Shown here piece after piece: positions 17,680-25,842 of a DNA stretch of 64,000 bases. The DNA is from Bacillota bacterium (GTDB lineage: Bacteria > Bacillota > Clostridia > Oscillospirales > Ruminococcaceae). The position numbers were made by a program, and so were the translations under genes. The notes under the pieces are model-generated. The model worked only from the letters and a program-made list of their open reading frames with translations, made no database searches and had not been told where the DNA came from. The stretch's first letter is position 1. Each line of letters opens with the position of its first letter. The DNA lies in assembly GCA_023433405.1 (NCBI GenBank), contig JAEZCT010000048.1, positions 1 through 64,000 of the forward strand. The letters run 5' to 3'.

Positions 17680-18930
17680 ATGAACTCGTTTAATTTTTTA
17701 ATCGACCTCGCGCTCATCCTTATCAGCACCAAGCTGCTTGGTCTGCTTACCAAGCGTTTTCAACTGCCTCAGGTGGTTGGCGCGCTGCTTGCTGGCCTCA
17801 TCTTCGGGCCCGCGCTGCTCAACGTCCTGACCGAAACGGATTTTATCGCCAAAACTTCCGAGATTGGCGTTATCGTGCTGATGTTTACCGCGGGACTTGA
17901 AACCGACGTAAAGGAACTGAAGAAAACGGGAAAGGCCTCGCTGATTATTGCCATTATAGGCGTAATCATCCCGCTGGCGGGGGGATATTTCTTGGCCAGC
18001 CTGTTTAACACCGCACCCACCGATGGTGCCTCGGCCAGCCTTTTTTTGCAAAACATGTTTATAGGCGTTATCCTCACCGCCACCTCTGTGAGCATTACGG
18101 TAGAAACACTCAAGGAGATTGGCAAGCTGAACACCCGGGCAGGCAACGCCATTCTTGGTGCCGCCATTATCGACGATATCCTTGGCATTATCGCGCTCAC
18201 CATTATCACCAGCATGACCGACCAAAGCGTGCTGCTATGGCTGGTACTGCTTAAAATCCTTGGCTTCTTCGCGGTGTCGGCGATTGGCGGCTTGGTATTC
18301 TACTACCTGTTTAAGCATTTTGTTAACCGCTATAACAAGGACATGCGCCGCTTTGTCATCGTTGCATTCTTCTTTTGCCTCCTGCTCTCCTATGTGGCTG
18401 AGGAATATTTCGGCGTAGCCGATATAACGGGCGCATACATCGCGGGGCTTATTATTGCCAATAATCCAAAGTCCAGCTATATCGCCTCGCGTTTTGATAC
18501 GATTTCTTATATGTTCCTGTCGCCTATCTTCTTCGCGAGCATTGGGCTAAAATTCGAGCTTCCCCATATGACGACGGCAATTATTGTGTTCTCGGTTCTT
18601 TTGGTTATTGTGGCGGTGCTTACTAAGGTTGTGGGCTGCGGTATTGGCGCGAAGCTAAGCAAGTTTAGCAGCAGCGAGTCTGTGCAGGTGGGCTGCGGCA
18701 TGATCTCCCGCGGCGAGGTCGCACTGATTGTCGCAAACAAAGGCGCCGCGCTTGGTTTAATGTCCACGGTTTTCTTTGGGCCTGTCATACTAACGGTTAT
18801 TATTACGACCATCGTCGCCCCTGTCCTTTTAAAGCTTGCCTTCCGCTCCTCTAAAACCGAGGCGGAGCAGCTTGCCGTCAGCCCGCTGGTAGAGGACTTT
18901 GAACGGCTTAACGAATATAATCACGAGTAA
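17680..18930 (+). CDS. CPA2-family cation/proton antiporter (NapA/KefB-like)
   Basis: 416 aa, about 12-13 membrane helices, no C-terminal TrkA-N domain. The start LALILISTKLLGLLTKRFQLPQVVGALLAG is the usual CPA2 opening. The acidic pair in GAAIIDDILGII matches the ion-binding Asp-Asp of electrogenic NapA/NhaA-type sodium/proton exchangers; this favours Na+/H+ exchange over a KefB-type potassium channel, but the cation is not proven. The ATG at 17680 follows AGGAGA. Lying directly after the V-ATPase operon, it would let the cell link proton and sodium gradients. The family call is firm. Confidence 0.9.
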   Translation: MNSFNFLIDLALILISTKLLGLLTKRFQLPQVVGALLAGLIFGPALLNVLTETDFIAKTSEIGVIVLMFTAGLETDVKELKKTGKASLIIAIIGVIIPLAGGYFLASLFNTAPTDGASASLFLQNMFIGVILTATSVSITVETLKEIGKLNTRAGNAILGAAIIDDILGIIALTIITSMTDQSVLLWLVLLKILGFFAVSAIGGLVFYYLFKHFVNRYNKDMRRFVIVAFFFCLLLSYVAEEYFGVADITGAYIAGLIIANNPKSSYIASRFDTISYMFLSPIFFASIGLKFELPHMTTAIIVFSVLLVIVAVLTKVVGCGIGAKLSKFSSSESVQVGCGMISRGEVALIVANKGAALGLMSTVFFGPVILTVIITTIVAPVLLKLAFRSSKTEAEQLAVSPLVEDFERLNEYNHE

Positions 18931-18956
18931 TCCCACTTTTTGCATAGTTTGTTATA

Positions 18957-19058
18957 ATACTAATATCCGATTTAAAAGAGTATAAAAATCAAGTGAAAAG
19001 CTTTAATTTATGGGTTTTCACGCGGATTTTTATCGACTCTTTTTGAGGAGATTAGTAT
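18957..19058 (+). repeat. Dispersed palindromic element, copy B
   Basis: 102 bp, intact. Ends ATACTAATATCC and GGAGATTAGTAT are inverted repeats; inside, AAGAGT/ACTCTT, ATAAAAATC/GATTTTTAT and GTGAAAA/TTTTCAC pair to make an almost continuous 40-bp hairpin. Nearly identical to copies C (19251) and F (41124). It is flanked by TA, consistent with a TA target duplication (TA-CTAAT...ATTAG-TA). Confidence 0.9.
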
Positions 19059-19073
19059 AACATATAAGCCTAG

Positions 19074-19109
19074 GCACTCCCGCGTATTCAAACGCCGCGG
19101 GGGTGCTTT
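19074..19109 (+). terminator. Intrinsic terminator after the antiporter gene
   Basis: GCACTCCCGCG and CGCGGGGGTGC form an 11-bp stem with one G-T pair, followed by TTTGTCATTTATGT. It lies downstream of copy B. The U-tract is short, so efficiency may be moderate. Confidence 0.6.
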
Positions 19110-19212
19110 GTCATTTATGTCAAGATTTATCATAAAAGCAGTGAAAAATCCGAATAAATACCGTAAACATTGAAAATTTTCGTATTTTTATAGTGAAATC
19201 TGTCAGAGGATT

Positions 19213-19221
19213 TGATATAAT
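19213..19221 (+). promoter_or_regulatory. Extended -10 promoter for the diguanylate cyclase gene
   Basis: TGATATAAT is an extended -10 (TG-n-TATAAT). The -35 region 17 nt upstream (GTGAAA) is weak, which is normal for extended -10 promoters. The start site near 19228 would place palindromic copy C in the 5' leader of the mRNA. Confidence 0.5.
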
Positions 19222-19250
19222 GATTATTACTATTACATTATTACACAGTT

Positions 19251-19352
19251 ATACTAATATCCGATTTAAAGGAGTATAAAAATCAAGTGAAAAGCTTTAA
19301 TTTATGGGTTTTCACGCGGATTTTTATCGACTCTTTTTGAGGAGATTAGTAT
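19251..19352 (+). repeat. Dispersed palindromic element, copy C
   Basis: 102 bp, same orientation as copy B and differing from it at one or two positions. It lies between the putative promoter at 19213 and the diguanylate cyclase start, so its hairpin would form in the leader RNA. Confidence 0.9.
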
Positions 19353-19394
19353 TATCACACCTGAAGCTACACAAGACGCAAAAGGGAAGATGCG

Positions 19395-21266
19395 ATGATG
19401 AAAAATATAACAAAGGCAATAGCGGTATACCTTCTTATTGGCATTGTAGCGGCAGTATTTATCAGTCTATTCGCCCTGCTGCAAATAGGCTCCTGCAAAG
19501 AGTCTGTTCCCACGATGAAAAATGGTGTGCTGGACGCTGAGCAATGGTGCTTAAGCGGCAACGGGCTATTATCATTAAACGGCGAATGGCAGGTATACTG
19601 GAACCAGCTGCTTACGCCGGAGGACATTACATTCCCCGGCGATGTAATAACGGTACCGGGGGAAATGAAACCGCCGGTAACCACTCCCTTTGCGGGCTAT
19701 GCCACGCTGCGCACGACGGTGAAGCTAAAGAACTTAAAGCCCGACAGCTTGTATGGGATATCCACCCAATACCTGGCCTCCAGCAGCAGGGTGTGGATAA
19801 ACGGTCGGGAGATTGCCTCCACCGGCAGGGTTGCAAAACAGGAAGCGGACTATATCCCCGAATACCAGCCGGTGGAAGCGTTTTTTCGCGCACAGGGGCA
19901 GGAGCTGGATATTGTCATACAGGTCGCCAATTTTCATCACCGGCGTGTCAAGCTGGGTATGGTTTACATCGGCACCGCCGACAGCATAAAGCAGCATACC
20001 CACATCAACCTCATCAAGGACAGCATAGTCATCGGCTGCCTGCTGGTAATCGCACTGTATAACGCCATTCTGTACCTGCTATGCCGCAGAGACCGCGCCG
20101 CGCTTTGGCTTTCCTTCATCGCCTCTTCTGTGGCGCTAAGGGGGAGCGTAGTAAGCGAGCGAATCCTGTTAAGGCTTGTCCCGGAGCTCCCGGCAGAGTG
20201 GATGATGAAGCTTGGCTATCTGCCCACCTTTTTGCTGCTGCCGCTTTTTTTGCTCTACCTGTGGGATCTGTTTAGCGCACCGCGCTTTCGCCGCATTGCA
20301 AGGGTATCGGCAATTGCGATTTCGGCATATACGCTGATGGTTGTTTTCACTGACATTAAAGTATACGACATTGTTTTTGAGTACACTCAGCTGCTGATAA
20401 TCGGCGCGGGCATCTATGTCATTTATGTGCTTCTTGCAAATAGGCTTGTCACAAAGACCCGAGGCAGTATCAACGTGCTGATTGGGGGATGCATCGTCCT
20501 TTTAGCGGCGGTCAATGACACGCTGCGGGAGCTTAATATCATTAACACCCCCGAGATGCTGACCATGGCAATGGTGATGTTTATTATCCTGCAGGCCATT
20601 TTCCTGGGCTGGAGACTTAACGACGCCTATTTTGCGACTGAGCAGATGGCAAGAGAGAACGAGGCTATGCTGCAAAAGATTCAAAACATGAACACCGAGC
20701 TGGAAAGCATGGTGCATTCCCGCACCATGGAGCTTGAGCTTGCCAACACTATTTTAAAGAGGCTGTCGCTAATCGACCCGCTCACTCAAATCGCCAACCG
20801 CCGATGGTTCAGTGAGCGGGTGGAGGCGGAGTGGAGCCGCTCCATGCACAATAATACCCCCATTACCCTGTTAATGATCGACATAGATTTCTTTAAGCTC
20901 TATAACGATACCTACGGGCACCTGGCGGGAGATGAATGTCTGCGTGCCATTGCGGGGGTTCTTAAGCTATGTGTAAGAGACGAAGGGGACATCTTTGCAA
21001 GGTATGGCGGCGAGGAGTTTGTTATGCTGCTGCCAAGCGCAGATATTAACGACGGCATACGCGTTGGTGAGAAAATGCTAAAGGCGGTATCTGACCTGTG
21101 CATTCAAAACACCGGCTCGGCAGTATGCAGGTATGTCACCGTGAGTGTGGGGATATGCAGCGTAACAGCGTCGGATGCGACCAGCGTTGACGAGCTGATA
21201 GAAAACGCGGACCAGGCGCTTTACCGCGCAAAGGAGAATGGCCGAAACCGGATGGAAAACTGCTGA
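19395..21266 (+). CDS. Membrane diguanylate cyclase with extracytoplasmic sensor and 7TM-type region
   Basis: 623 aa. Order: N-terminal anchor helix (about 9-30), extracytoplasmic beta-rich domain (about 50-200; LSLNGEWQVYWNQLL resembles galactose-binding-like 7TMR-DISM extracellular domains), six to seven membrane helices (about 210-410), a coiled coil (about 415-455), then a GGDEF domain. The active-site loop is RYGGEEF at about 536-542, a competent variant, and IDIDFFKLYNDTYGHLAGD carries metal and GTP ligands. It should make cyclic di-GMP from two GTP. The inhibitory I-site RxxD, expected just upstream, reads DEGD, so product inhibition is probably lost. Two adjacent ATGs follow AAGGGAAG by 6 nt. 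The ligand sensed is unknown. Confidence 0.9.
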   Translation: MMKNITKAIAVYLLIGIVAAVFISLFALLQIGSCKESVPTMKNGVLDAEQWCLSGNGLLSLNGEWQVYWNQLLTPEDITFPGDVITVPGEMKPPVTTPFAGYATLRTTVKLKNLKPDSLYGISTQYLASSSRVWINGREIASTGRVAKQEADYIPEYQPVEAFFRAQGQELDIVIQVANFHHRRVKLGMVYIGTADSIKQHTHINLIKDSIVIGCLLVIALYNAILYLLCRRDRAALWLSFIASSVALRGSVVSERILLRLVPELPAEWMMKLGYLPTFLLLPLFLLYLWDLFSAPRFRRIARVSAIAISAYTLMVVFTDIKVYDIVFEYTQLLIIGAGIYVIYVLLANRLVTKTRGSINVLIGGCIVLLAAVNDTLRELNIINTPEMLTMAMVMFIILQAIFLGWRLNDAYFATEQMARENEAMLQKIQNMNTELESMVHSRTMELELANTILKRLSLIDPLTQIANRRWFSERVEAEWSRSMHNNTPITLLMIDIDFFKLYNDTYGHLAGDECLRAIAGVLKLCVRDEGDIFARYGGEEFVMLLPSADINDGIRVGEKMLKAVSDLCIQNTGSAVCRYVTVSVGICSVTASDATSVDELIENADQALYRAKENGRNRMENC

Positions 21267-21282
21267 TGCAATTTGAGGCCTT

Positions 21283-21378
21283 ATACTAATAACCGATTTA
21301 TAAGTGCTTAAAAATCAAGTGAAAAGCTTAAGTTTATGGGTTTTTACTTGGTTTTTATCTACACTTTTTGAGATAAAC
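21283..21378 (+). repeat. Dispersed palindromic element, copy D (diverged right end)
   Basis: The left end ATACTAATAACCGATTTA and the core AAAATCAAGTGAAAAGCTTAAG are well kept; the right half (TTTTTATCTACACTTTTTGAGATAAAC) has lost the GGAGATTAGTAT end. It lies 16 bp after the diguanylate cyclase stop and just before a strong terminator. Confidence 0.8.
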
Positions 21379-21381
21379 AAA

Positions 21382-21418
21382 ACACGCCTTCCTCAAATGT
21401 GATGGAAGGCGTGTTTTT
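21382..21418. terminator. Bidirectional intrinsic terminator between convergent DGC and nifJ genes
   Basis: ACACGCCTTCC and GGAAGGCGTGT make a perfect 11-bp stem with an 11-nt loop, with T-runs on the right (TTTTATTTA) and A residues on the left. It serves the plus-strand cyclase gene and the minus-strand nifJ gene, which ends at 21447. Confidence 0.85.
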
Positions 21419-21446
21419 ATTTACATTTTTGCTACTATAAAATCAA

Positions 21447-24400
21447 TTATTCCACATCGTAAAGCTTCGAGAGCTTGAGCAGATGTGCATACTTTTCCGT
21501 AGCGGTCTTATCCGCGTTCTCGAACAGCCTATCGGCACGCTCGGGGAATGCGCGGGTAAGGGAGGTATAACGAACCTCGCTGCGGATAAAGTCCTGATAG
21601 CTTGTGGTAGGAGCCTTGCTGTCGAGCTGGAAGGGGTTCTTGCCCGCTTCCTTCAGGCGGGGATCAAAGCGGAACAGGTGCCAGTAACCGGCAGCCACCG
21701 CGTTCTTAATCTCGGTCTGGCTCATGCCCATGCCGCCGCGGATACCGTGGTTGATACAGGGCGCATACGCAATGATGATGGAGGGGCCGTTGTAGCTCTC
21801 GGCCTCGTTAAAGGCCTTAAGGCACTGGTTGTAATCGGCGCCCATACCAATCTGGGCAACGTATACATAGCCATAGCTCATAGCAATCGCGGCAAGATCC
21901 TTCTTCTTCACCTCTTTACCGGAGTACGCGAACTGAGCAACCGCGCCGGTGGGGGTGGCCTTAGAGGACTGGCCGCCGGTGTTGGAGTACACCTCGGTAT
22001 CGAATACAAGGATGTTTACATCCTCGTTCTGCGCAATGACGTGGTCAAGACCGCCAAAGCCGATGTCGTAAGCCCAGCCGTCGCCGCCCAGAATCCAAAT
22101 GGATTTCTTGGCAAGGAACTCCTTGTCGCGCAGGATGGAATGCGCCGCGTTGGAGTTATCCTTTTCAAGGGCCGCAATCAGCTTATCGGAGGCAACGCCG
22201 TTTTCAACAGTGCTGTTAATGGTGGCAAGGTACGCGTCGGCGGCTGCCTTCAGGTCACCCGAGGCGGAGGCGGCAAGCGACTCTACCTGAACAATGACAC
22301 GGGCGCGCAGCTGCTTTTGAGCAAGGTACATACCAAAGCCGTACTCGGCGTTATCCTCAAACAGGGAGTTCGCCCAAGCCGGACCAAAGCCGCGCTTGTT
22401 TACGGTGTAGGGAGTGGAGGGAGCCGAACCGCCCCAGATGGAAGAACAGCCTGTGGCGTTTGCGATATACATCTTGTCGCCAAACAGCTGGGTGGCGAGC
22501 TTTGCGTAAGGGGTCTCGCCGCAGCCCGCACATGCGCCGGAGAATTCGAGTAAGGGCTGCTTAATCTGGCTGCCCTTAACGGTGGTGGGCTTAAATTTGG
22601 CAAGCGCCTCTTCCTTCTCAGGCAGCTCGAACGCATAATCGAACACAGCCTGCTGGTCGCGCTGGGTGTCGATGGGCTTCATAACAAGGGCCTTGTTGCC
22701 GCCCTTGCCGGGGCAGACATTGGCGCAGGAGCCGCAGCCTGTGCAGTCGAGCACAGAGATTTGAATGCCAAACTTCATGCCGGGCAGGCCGGTAGCGTCC
22801 GCAAGCTTGGTGCCGGCGGGAGCGGCGGCTGCCTCATCGGCGGTCATATAGAAGGGGCGGTTTACCGCGTGGGGGCAAACATAGGCGCAGAAGGTACACT
22901 GAATGCAGTTTTCGGGAACCCACTCGGGTACATCCACTGCAATGCCACGCTTCTCATAGGCCGAGCTGCCTTGGGGGAAGGTGCCGTCCGCCATATCCAC
23001 AAAGGTGGAAACAGGCAGCCTGTCTCCCTGCTGCTTGTTCACGGGAATCTCAATCTCGTTTACAAACTTAACAAGGTCGGCACGCTTGCCGGTAGCCGCA
23101 TGGGGGGCCTTGGTCTCGGTGGCGTTCGCCCACTCGGCGGGAACCTTAACCTCAACGATGCCGTTTACACCGGCGTCGATGGCGGCATGGTTCATGGCAA
23201 CAATCTTCTCGCCCTTCTTGCCGTAGGAGGCGGTAGCCGCATCCTTCATATACTTTACGGCCTCGTCAATCGGAATGATGCTTGCAAGCTTAAAGAACGC
23301 GGACTGTAAAACGGTGTTGATGCGTCCGCCAAGCCCGATTTCTCTACCAATTTTTACGCCGTCAATGGTGTAGAACTTAATTTTATTCTTTGCAATATAC
23401 TGCTTATCCTTCGCGGGCAGGTACTCCTCAAGCTCCTTGGCATCCCACTGGGTGTTTAAGAGGTAGGTGCCGCCGGGCTTAATGTCCTCTACCATGTCAT
23501 AATGACCCACATAAGCGGGGTTATGGCAGGCAACGAAATCCGCCTTGTTGATGAGGTAGGTGGAGCGGATGGGAGCCTTACCAAAACGCAGGTGCGAGAT
23601 GGTTACGCCGCCCGACTTTTTAGAGTCATAGGCAAAGTAGGCCTGTGCGTACATGTCGGTGTGGTCACCGATAATCTTGATGGAGTTTTTGTTGGCGCCC
23701 ACGGTGCCGTCGGAACCAAGACCCCAGAACTTGCAGCTTGTGGTACCCAGGGGGGTGGTATCGGGGTTCTCGGTAATAGGCAGGGAAAGGTGGGTGACAT
23801 CATCCACTATGCCGACGGTGAACTGCTTCTTTTCCTTATTGTTGTAAACCGCGATAATCTGGGCAGGGGTGGTGTCCTTCGAGCCAAGACCGTAGCGGCC
23901 GGAGAATACGGGCAGGGAAGCAAACTGAGTGTCCTTGAGCGCGGCAACGACATCCAGATACAGCGGCTCGCCCAGAGCGCCGGGCTCCTTGGTGCGGTCA
24001 AGTACGGTAAGCTGCTTGACGCTTGCGGGGATGACCTTAACCAGATGCTCAATGGAGAAGGGACGATACAGACGGACGATAATCAGGCCGTATTTGCCGC
24101 CCTTGGCGTTGAGGTAATCGATAGTCTCGGTAATGGTTTCGCAGACCGAGCCCATGGCAATGATGACATGCTCGGCATCGGGTGCGCCATAGTAGTTAAA
24201 CAGCTTATAATCGGTGCCGATCTTGCTGTTTACAAGGTTTAGGTACTCCTCGGTCAAAGCGGGTACCGCGTTGTAGTAGGAGTTTGAGGCCTCTCTTGCC
24301 TGGAAGAAGATATCGGGGTTCTGTGCGGTGCCGCGCAGAACGGGATGCTCGGGGTTGAGGGCGCGGCGGCGGAATGCGTCAATGGCCTCAAAGTCTGCCA

Positions 24401-24980
24401 TGGAGGCAAGCTCCTCGTCGCTCCAAACATTGATCTTCTGCAGCTCGTGAGAGGTTCTAAAGCCGTCAAAGAAGTTGACAAACGGAACGCGGCCCTTAAT
24501 GGCGGTGAGGTGCGCGACGGGGGTCAGATCCATAACCTCCTGCACACTGCTTGCGCACAGCATAGCAAAGCCGGTCTGGCGGCATGCATATACGTCGGAA
24601 TGGTCGCCAAAAATAGAAAGCGCGTGCGAAGCAAGCGCGCGTGCCGATACGTTAAGAACGCAGGGCAGCAATTCGCCTGCAATCTTGTACATATTCGGTA
24701 TCATCAAAAGCAGACCCTGAGAAGCGGTAAATGTGGTGGTAAGAGCACCGGCTGCCAGAGAACCGTGTACAGTTCCTGCCGCACCGCCCTCAGACTGCAT
24801 CTCGGCAACCTTCACTTCGGTGCCAAAGATGTTTTTACGTCCGTCGGCCGCCCATTTGTCGGTGACCTCCGCCATAACGGATGAAGGCGTAATCGGGTAG
24901 ATTGCGGCTACATCGGTAAAGGCGTAGGAGACATGCGCGGCGGCGGTGTTGCCGTCCATTGTTTTCATTTTTCTAGCCAT
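21447..24980 (-). CDS. nifJ: Pyruvate:ferredoxin (flavodoxin) oxidoreductase
   Basis: 1177 aa single-chain PFOR, the standard homodimeric anaerobic type. It converts pyruvate and CoA to acetyl-CoA and CO2, passing electrons to ferredoxin. Domains: N-terminal pyruvate-binding region (YPITPSSVMAE), a central gamma region, two [4Fe-4S] cluster motifs near 686-700 (CIQCTFCAYVCP) and 743-756 (CTGCGSCANVCP), then the TPP-binding domain with GDGWAYDIGFGGLDH and EVYSNTGGQSSK; CAGCGETPY supplies proximal-cluster cysteines. The ATG at 24980 lies 11 nt after AAGGAGG; the frame runs 28 codons further upstream without support. Monocistronic, with its own promoter region containing iterons. Central to energy metabolism here. 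Confidence 0.97.
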   Translation of the reverse strand: MARKMKTMDGNTAAAHVSYAFTDVAAIYPITPSSVMAEVTDKWAADGRKNIFGTEVKVAEMQSEGGAAGTVHGSLAAGALTTTFTASQGLLLMIPNMYKIAGELLPCVLNVSARALASHALSIFGDHSDVYACRQTGFAMLCASSVQEVMDLTPVAHLTAIKGRVPFVNFFDGFRTSHELQKINVWSDEELASMADFEAIDAFRRRALNPEHPVLRGTAQNPDIFFQAREASNSYYNAVPALTEEYLNLVNSKIGTDYKLFNYYGAPDAEHVIIAMGSVCETITETIDYLNAKGGKYGLIIVRLYRPFSIEHLVKVIPASVKQLTVLDRTKEPGALGEPLYLDVVAALKDTQFASLPVFSGRYGLGSKDTTPAQIIAVYNNKEKKQFTVGIVDDVTHLSLPITENPDTTPLGTTSCKFWGLGSDGTVGANKNSIKIIGDHTDMYAQAYFAYDSKKSGGVTISHLRFGKAPIRSTYLINKADFVACHNPAYVGHYDMVEDIKPGGTYLLNTQWDAKELEEYLPAKDKQYIAKNKIKFYTIDGVKIGREIGLGGRINTVLQSAFFKLASIIPIDEAVKYMKDAATASYGKKGEKIVAMNHAAIDAGVNGIVEVKVPAEWANATETKAPHAATGKRADLVKFVNEIEIPVNKQQGDRLPVSTFVDMADGTFPQGSSAYEKRGIAVDVPEWVPENCIQCTFCAYVCPHAVNRPFYMTADEAAAAPAGTKLADATGLPGMKFGIQISVLDCTGCGSCANVCPGKGGNKALVMKPIDTQRDQQAVFDYAFELPEKEEALAKFKPTTVKGSQIKQPLLEFSGACAGCGETPYAKLATQLFGDKMYIANATGCSSIWGGSAPSTPYTVNKRGFGPAWANSLFEDNAEYGFGMYLAQKQLRARVIVQVESLAASASGDLKAAADAYLATINSTVENGVASDKLIAALEKDNSNAAHSILRDKEFLAKKSIWILGGDGWAYDIGFGGLDHVIAQNEDVNILVFDTEVYSNTGGQSSKATPTGAVAQFAYSGKEVKKKDLAAIAMSYGYVYVAQIGMGADYNQCLKAFNEAESYNGPSIIIAYAPCINHGIRGGMGMSQTEIKNAVAAGYWHLFRFDPRLKEAGKNPFQLDSKAPTTSYQDFIRSEVRYTSLTRAFPERADRLFENADKTATEKYAHLLKLSKLYDVE

Positions 24981-25080
24981 GTTTCTTATATCCTCCTTAT
25001 TGGTATATGAATGAAAGGGGAAAACAGCGATTTGGAAGCCGTCTGCCGCATAAGCGTACTCCACTTAAGCATACCACTGT

Positions 25081-25086
25081 ATTATA
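25081..25086 (-). promoter_or_regulatory. Probable nifJ -10 box
   Basis: Minus strand TATAAT about 100 nt upstream of nifJ. The -35 position (17 nt upstream, ATAAAG) matches poorly, as at promoters that depend on an activator. Iterons lie immediately upstream. Confidence 0.45.
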
Positions 25087-25110
25087 CTGCGAAAAAATGC
25101 GCACTTTATA

Positions 25111-25167
25111 ATTACGGCGGTAAAAATACTGCGGTATCAATACGGCGGTATTAATGCTGCGGCATCT
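25111..25167. repeat. Four tandem 14-15 bp iterons upstream of nifJ
   Basis: ATTACGGCGGTAAAA, ATACTGCGGTATCA, ATACGGCGGTATTA and ATGCTGCGGCATCT follow one another at 25111, 25126, 25140 and 25154. The core ATACnGCnGTAT is itself an inverted repeat. They begin about 25 bp upstream of the nifJ -10 box, so a regulator binding site array is likely. No known regulator motif was recognised. Confidence 0.6.
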
Positions 25168-25635
25168 CCGCTTTCACAAGCAAGTAAGCAAAGTACTGAC
25201 TGTCTTGGCGAGCGAGTATCATGGTTATAACTAAGCAAATAAGCTGTAAGGGCAGCTCTGAAAGTCCCTTACATTCCCTCGCTTACGAGCAAAAAAGGCT
25301 AAACTGTATGTTGCCCTACAATTTGCTGCAAGCAGGGCGCAACAACACCCGCCCGCACCGTTGCGGACGTGCAAAACACTGCCCCCGAATACCCGCTGTT
25401 TCTCGCAAACAAGAACGCACCGGCAGCCGGAAGGAGATATTTTCATATTGAATTATACCGTTTTTGCTAGCTAAAGTAAAGACTATCGGCACATTAATAT
25501 TTTAAAAATAGTTAATTCCATGACAAACATCCGCCGCTACAGGGCTGTAGGGGGCGTAAGGGATGGCAGGTTAGGCATAATCGCCTGTGCGGGGCTTTTT
25601 TGACCCGATAAACGCAACGACGGAGTAAGGCGCAT
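25168..25635. other. Intergenic region upstream of the CorC-like gene
   Basis: No convincing gene. Short open frames in 25221-25451 have no ribosome sites and no recognisable similarity. A structured-looking stretch at 25540-25600 (GC-rich, ending CGGGGCTTTTTTG) could be a weak plus-strand terminator of a short transcript. No RNA family was recognised. Confidence 0.3.
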
Positions 25636-25664
25636 TTGACAGGTACCGGTAAAATGGGTATATT
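25636..25664 (+). promoter_or_regulatory. Consensus sigma-A promoter of the CorC-like gene
   Basis: TTGACA, exactly 17 nt, TATATT. Transcription would start near 25671, giving a leader of about 170 nt before the ATG at 25843. The leader has GC-rich potential stems (25755-25795), but no known riboswitch was identified. Confidence 0.8.
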
Positions 25665-25842
25665 ATAATAAAATAGCCGGTTATACAGTTCCCGCCTGAA
25701 AGCAAGGCTTGTATAGGAACTTGCTTTACCGCGGGTTTACCGCTGTTTTTTGGGGTTGGCAGCCGCCGCCCCGCACCGAAAGAGGGAGGGCTTTGCCCCT
25801 ACCCATCGAACACTTTTACAAGAAGAAGGAGTATTTTTCAAC

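Noticed and set aside
19304..19540. Small ORF beginning MGFHADFYRLF, also seen in part at 29692 on the minus strand
   Set aside because: The shared peptide is only a translation of the palindromic repeat (TTTATGGGTTTTCACGCGG); it is not a gene family.
21483..22553. 356-aa plus-strand ORF
   Set aside because: Antisense to nifJ, whose cluster-binding and TPP motifs are all in frame; the plus frame shows no recognisable family.
25665..25842. Metal-sensing riboswitch in the leader of the CorC-like gene
   Set aside because: The leader can form GC-rich stems, but no conserved M-box or yybP-ykoY sequence was recognised.
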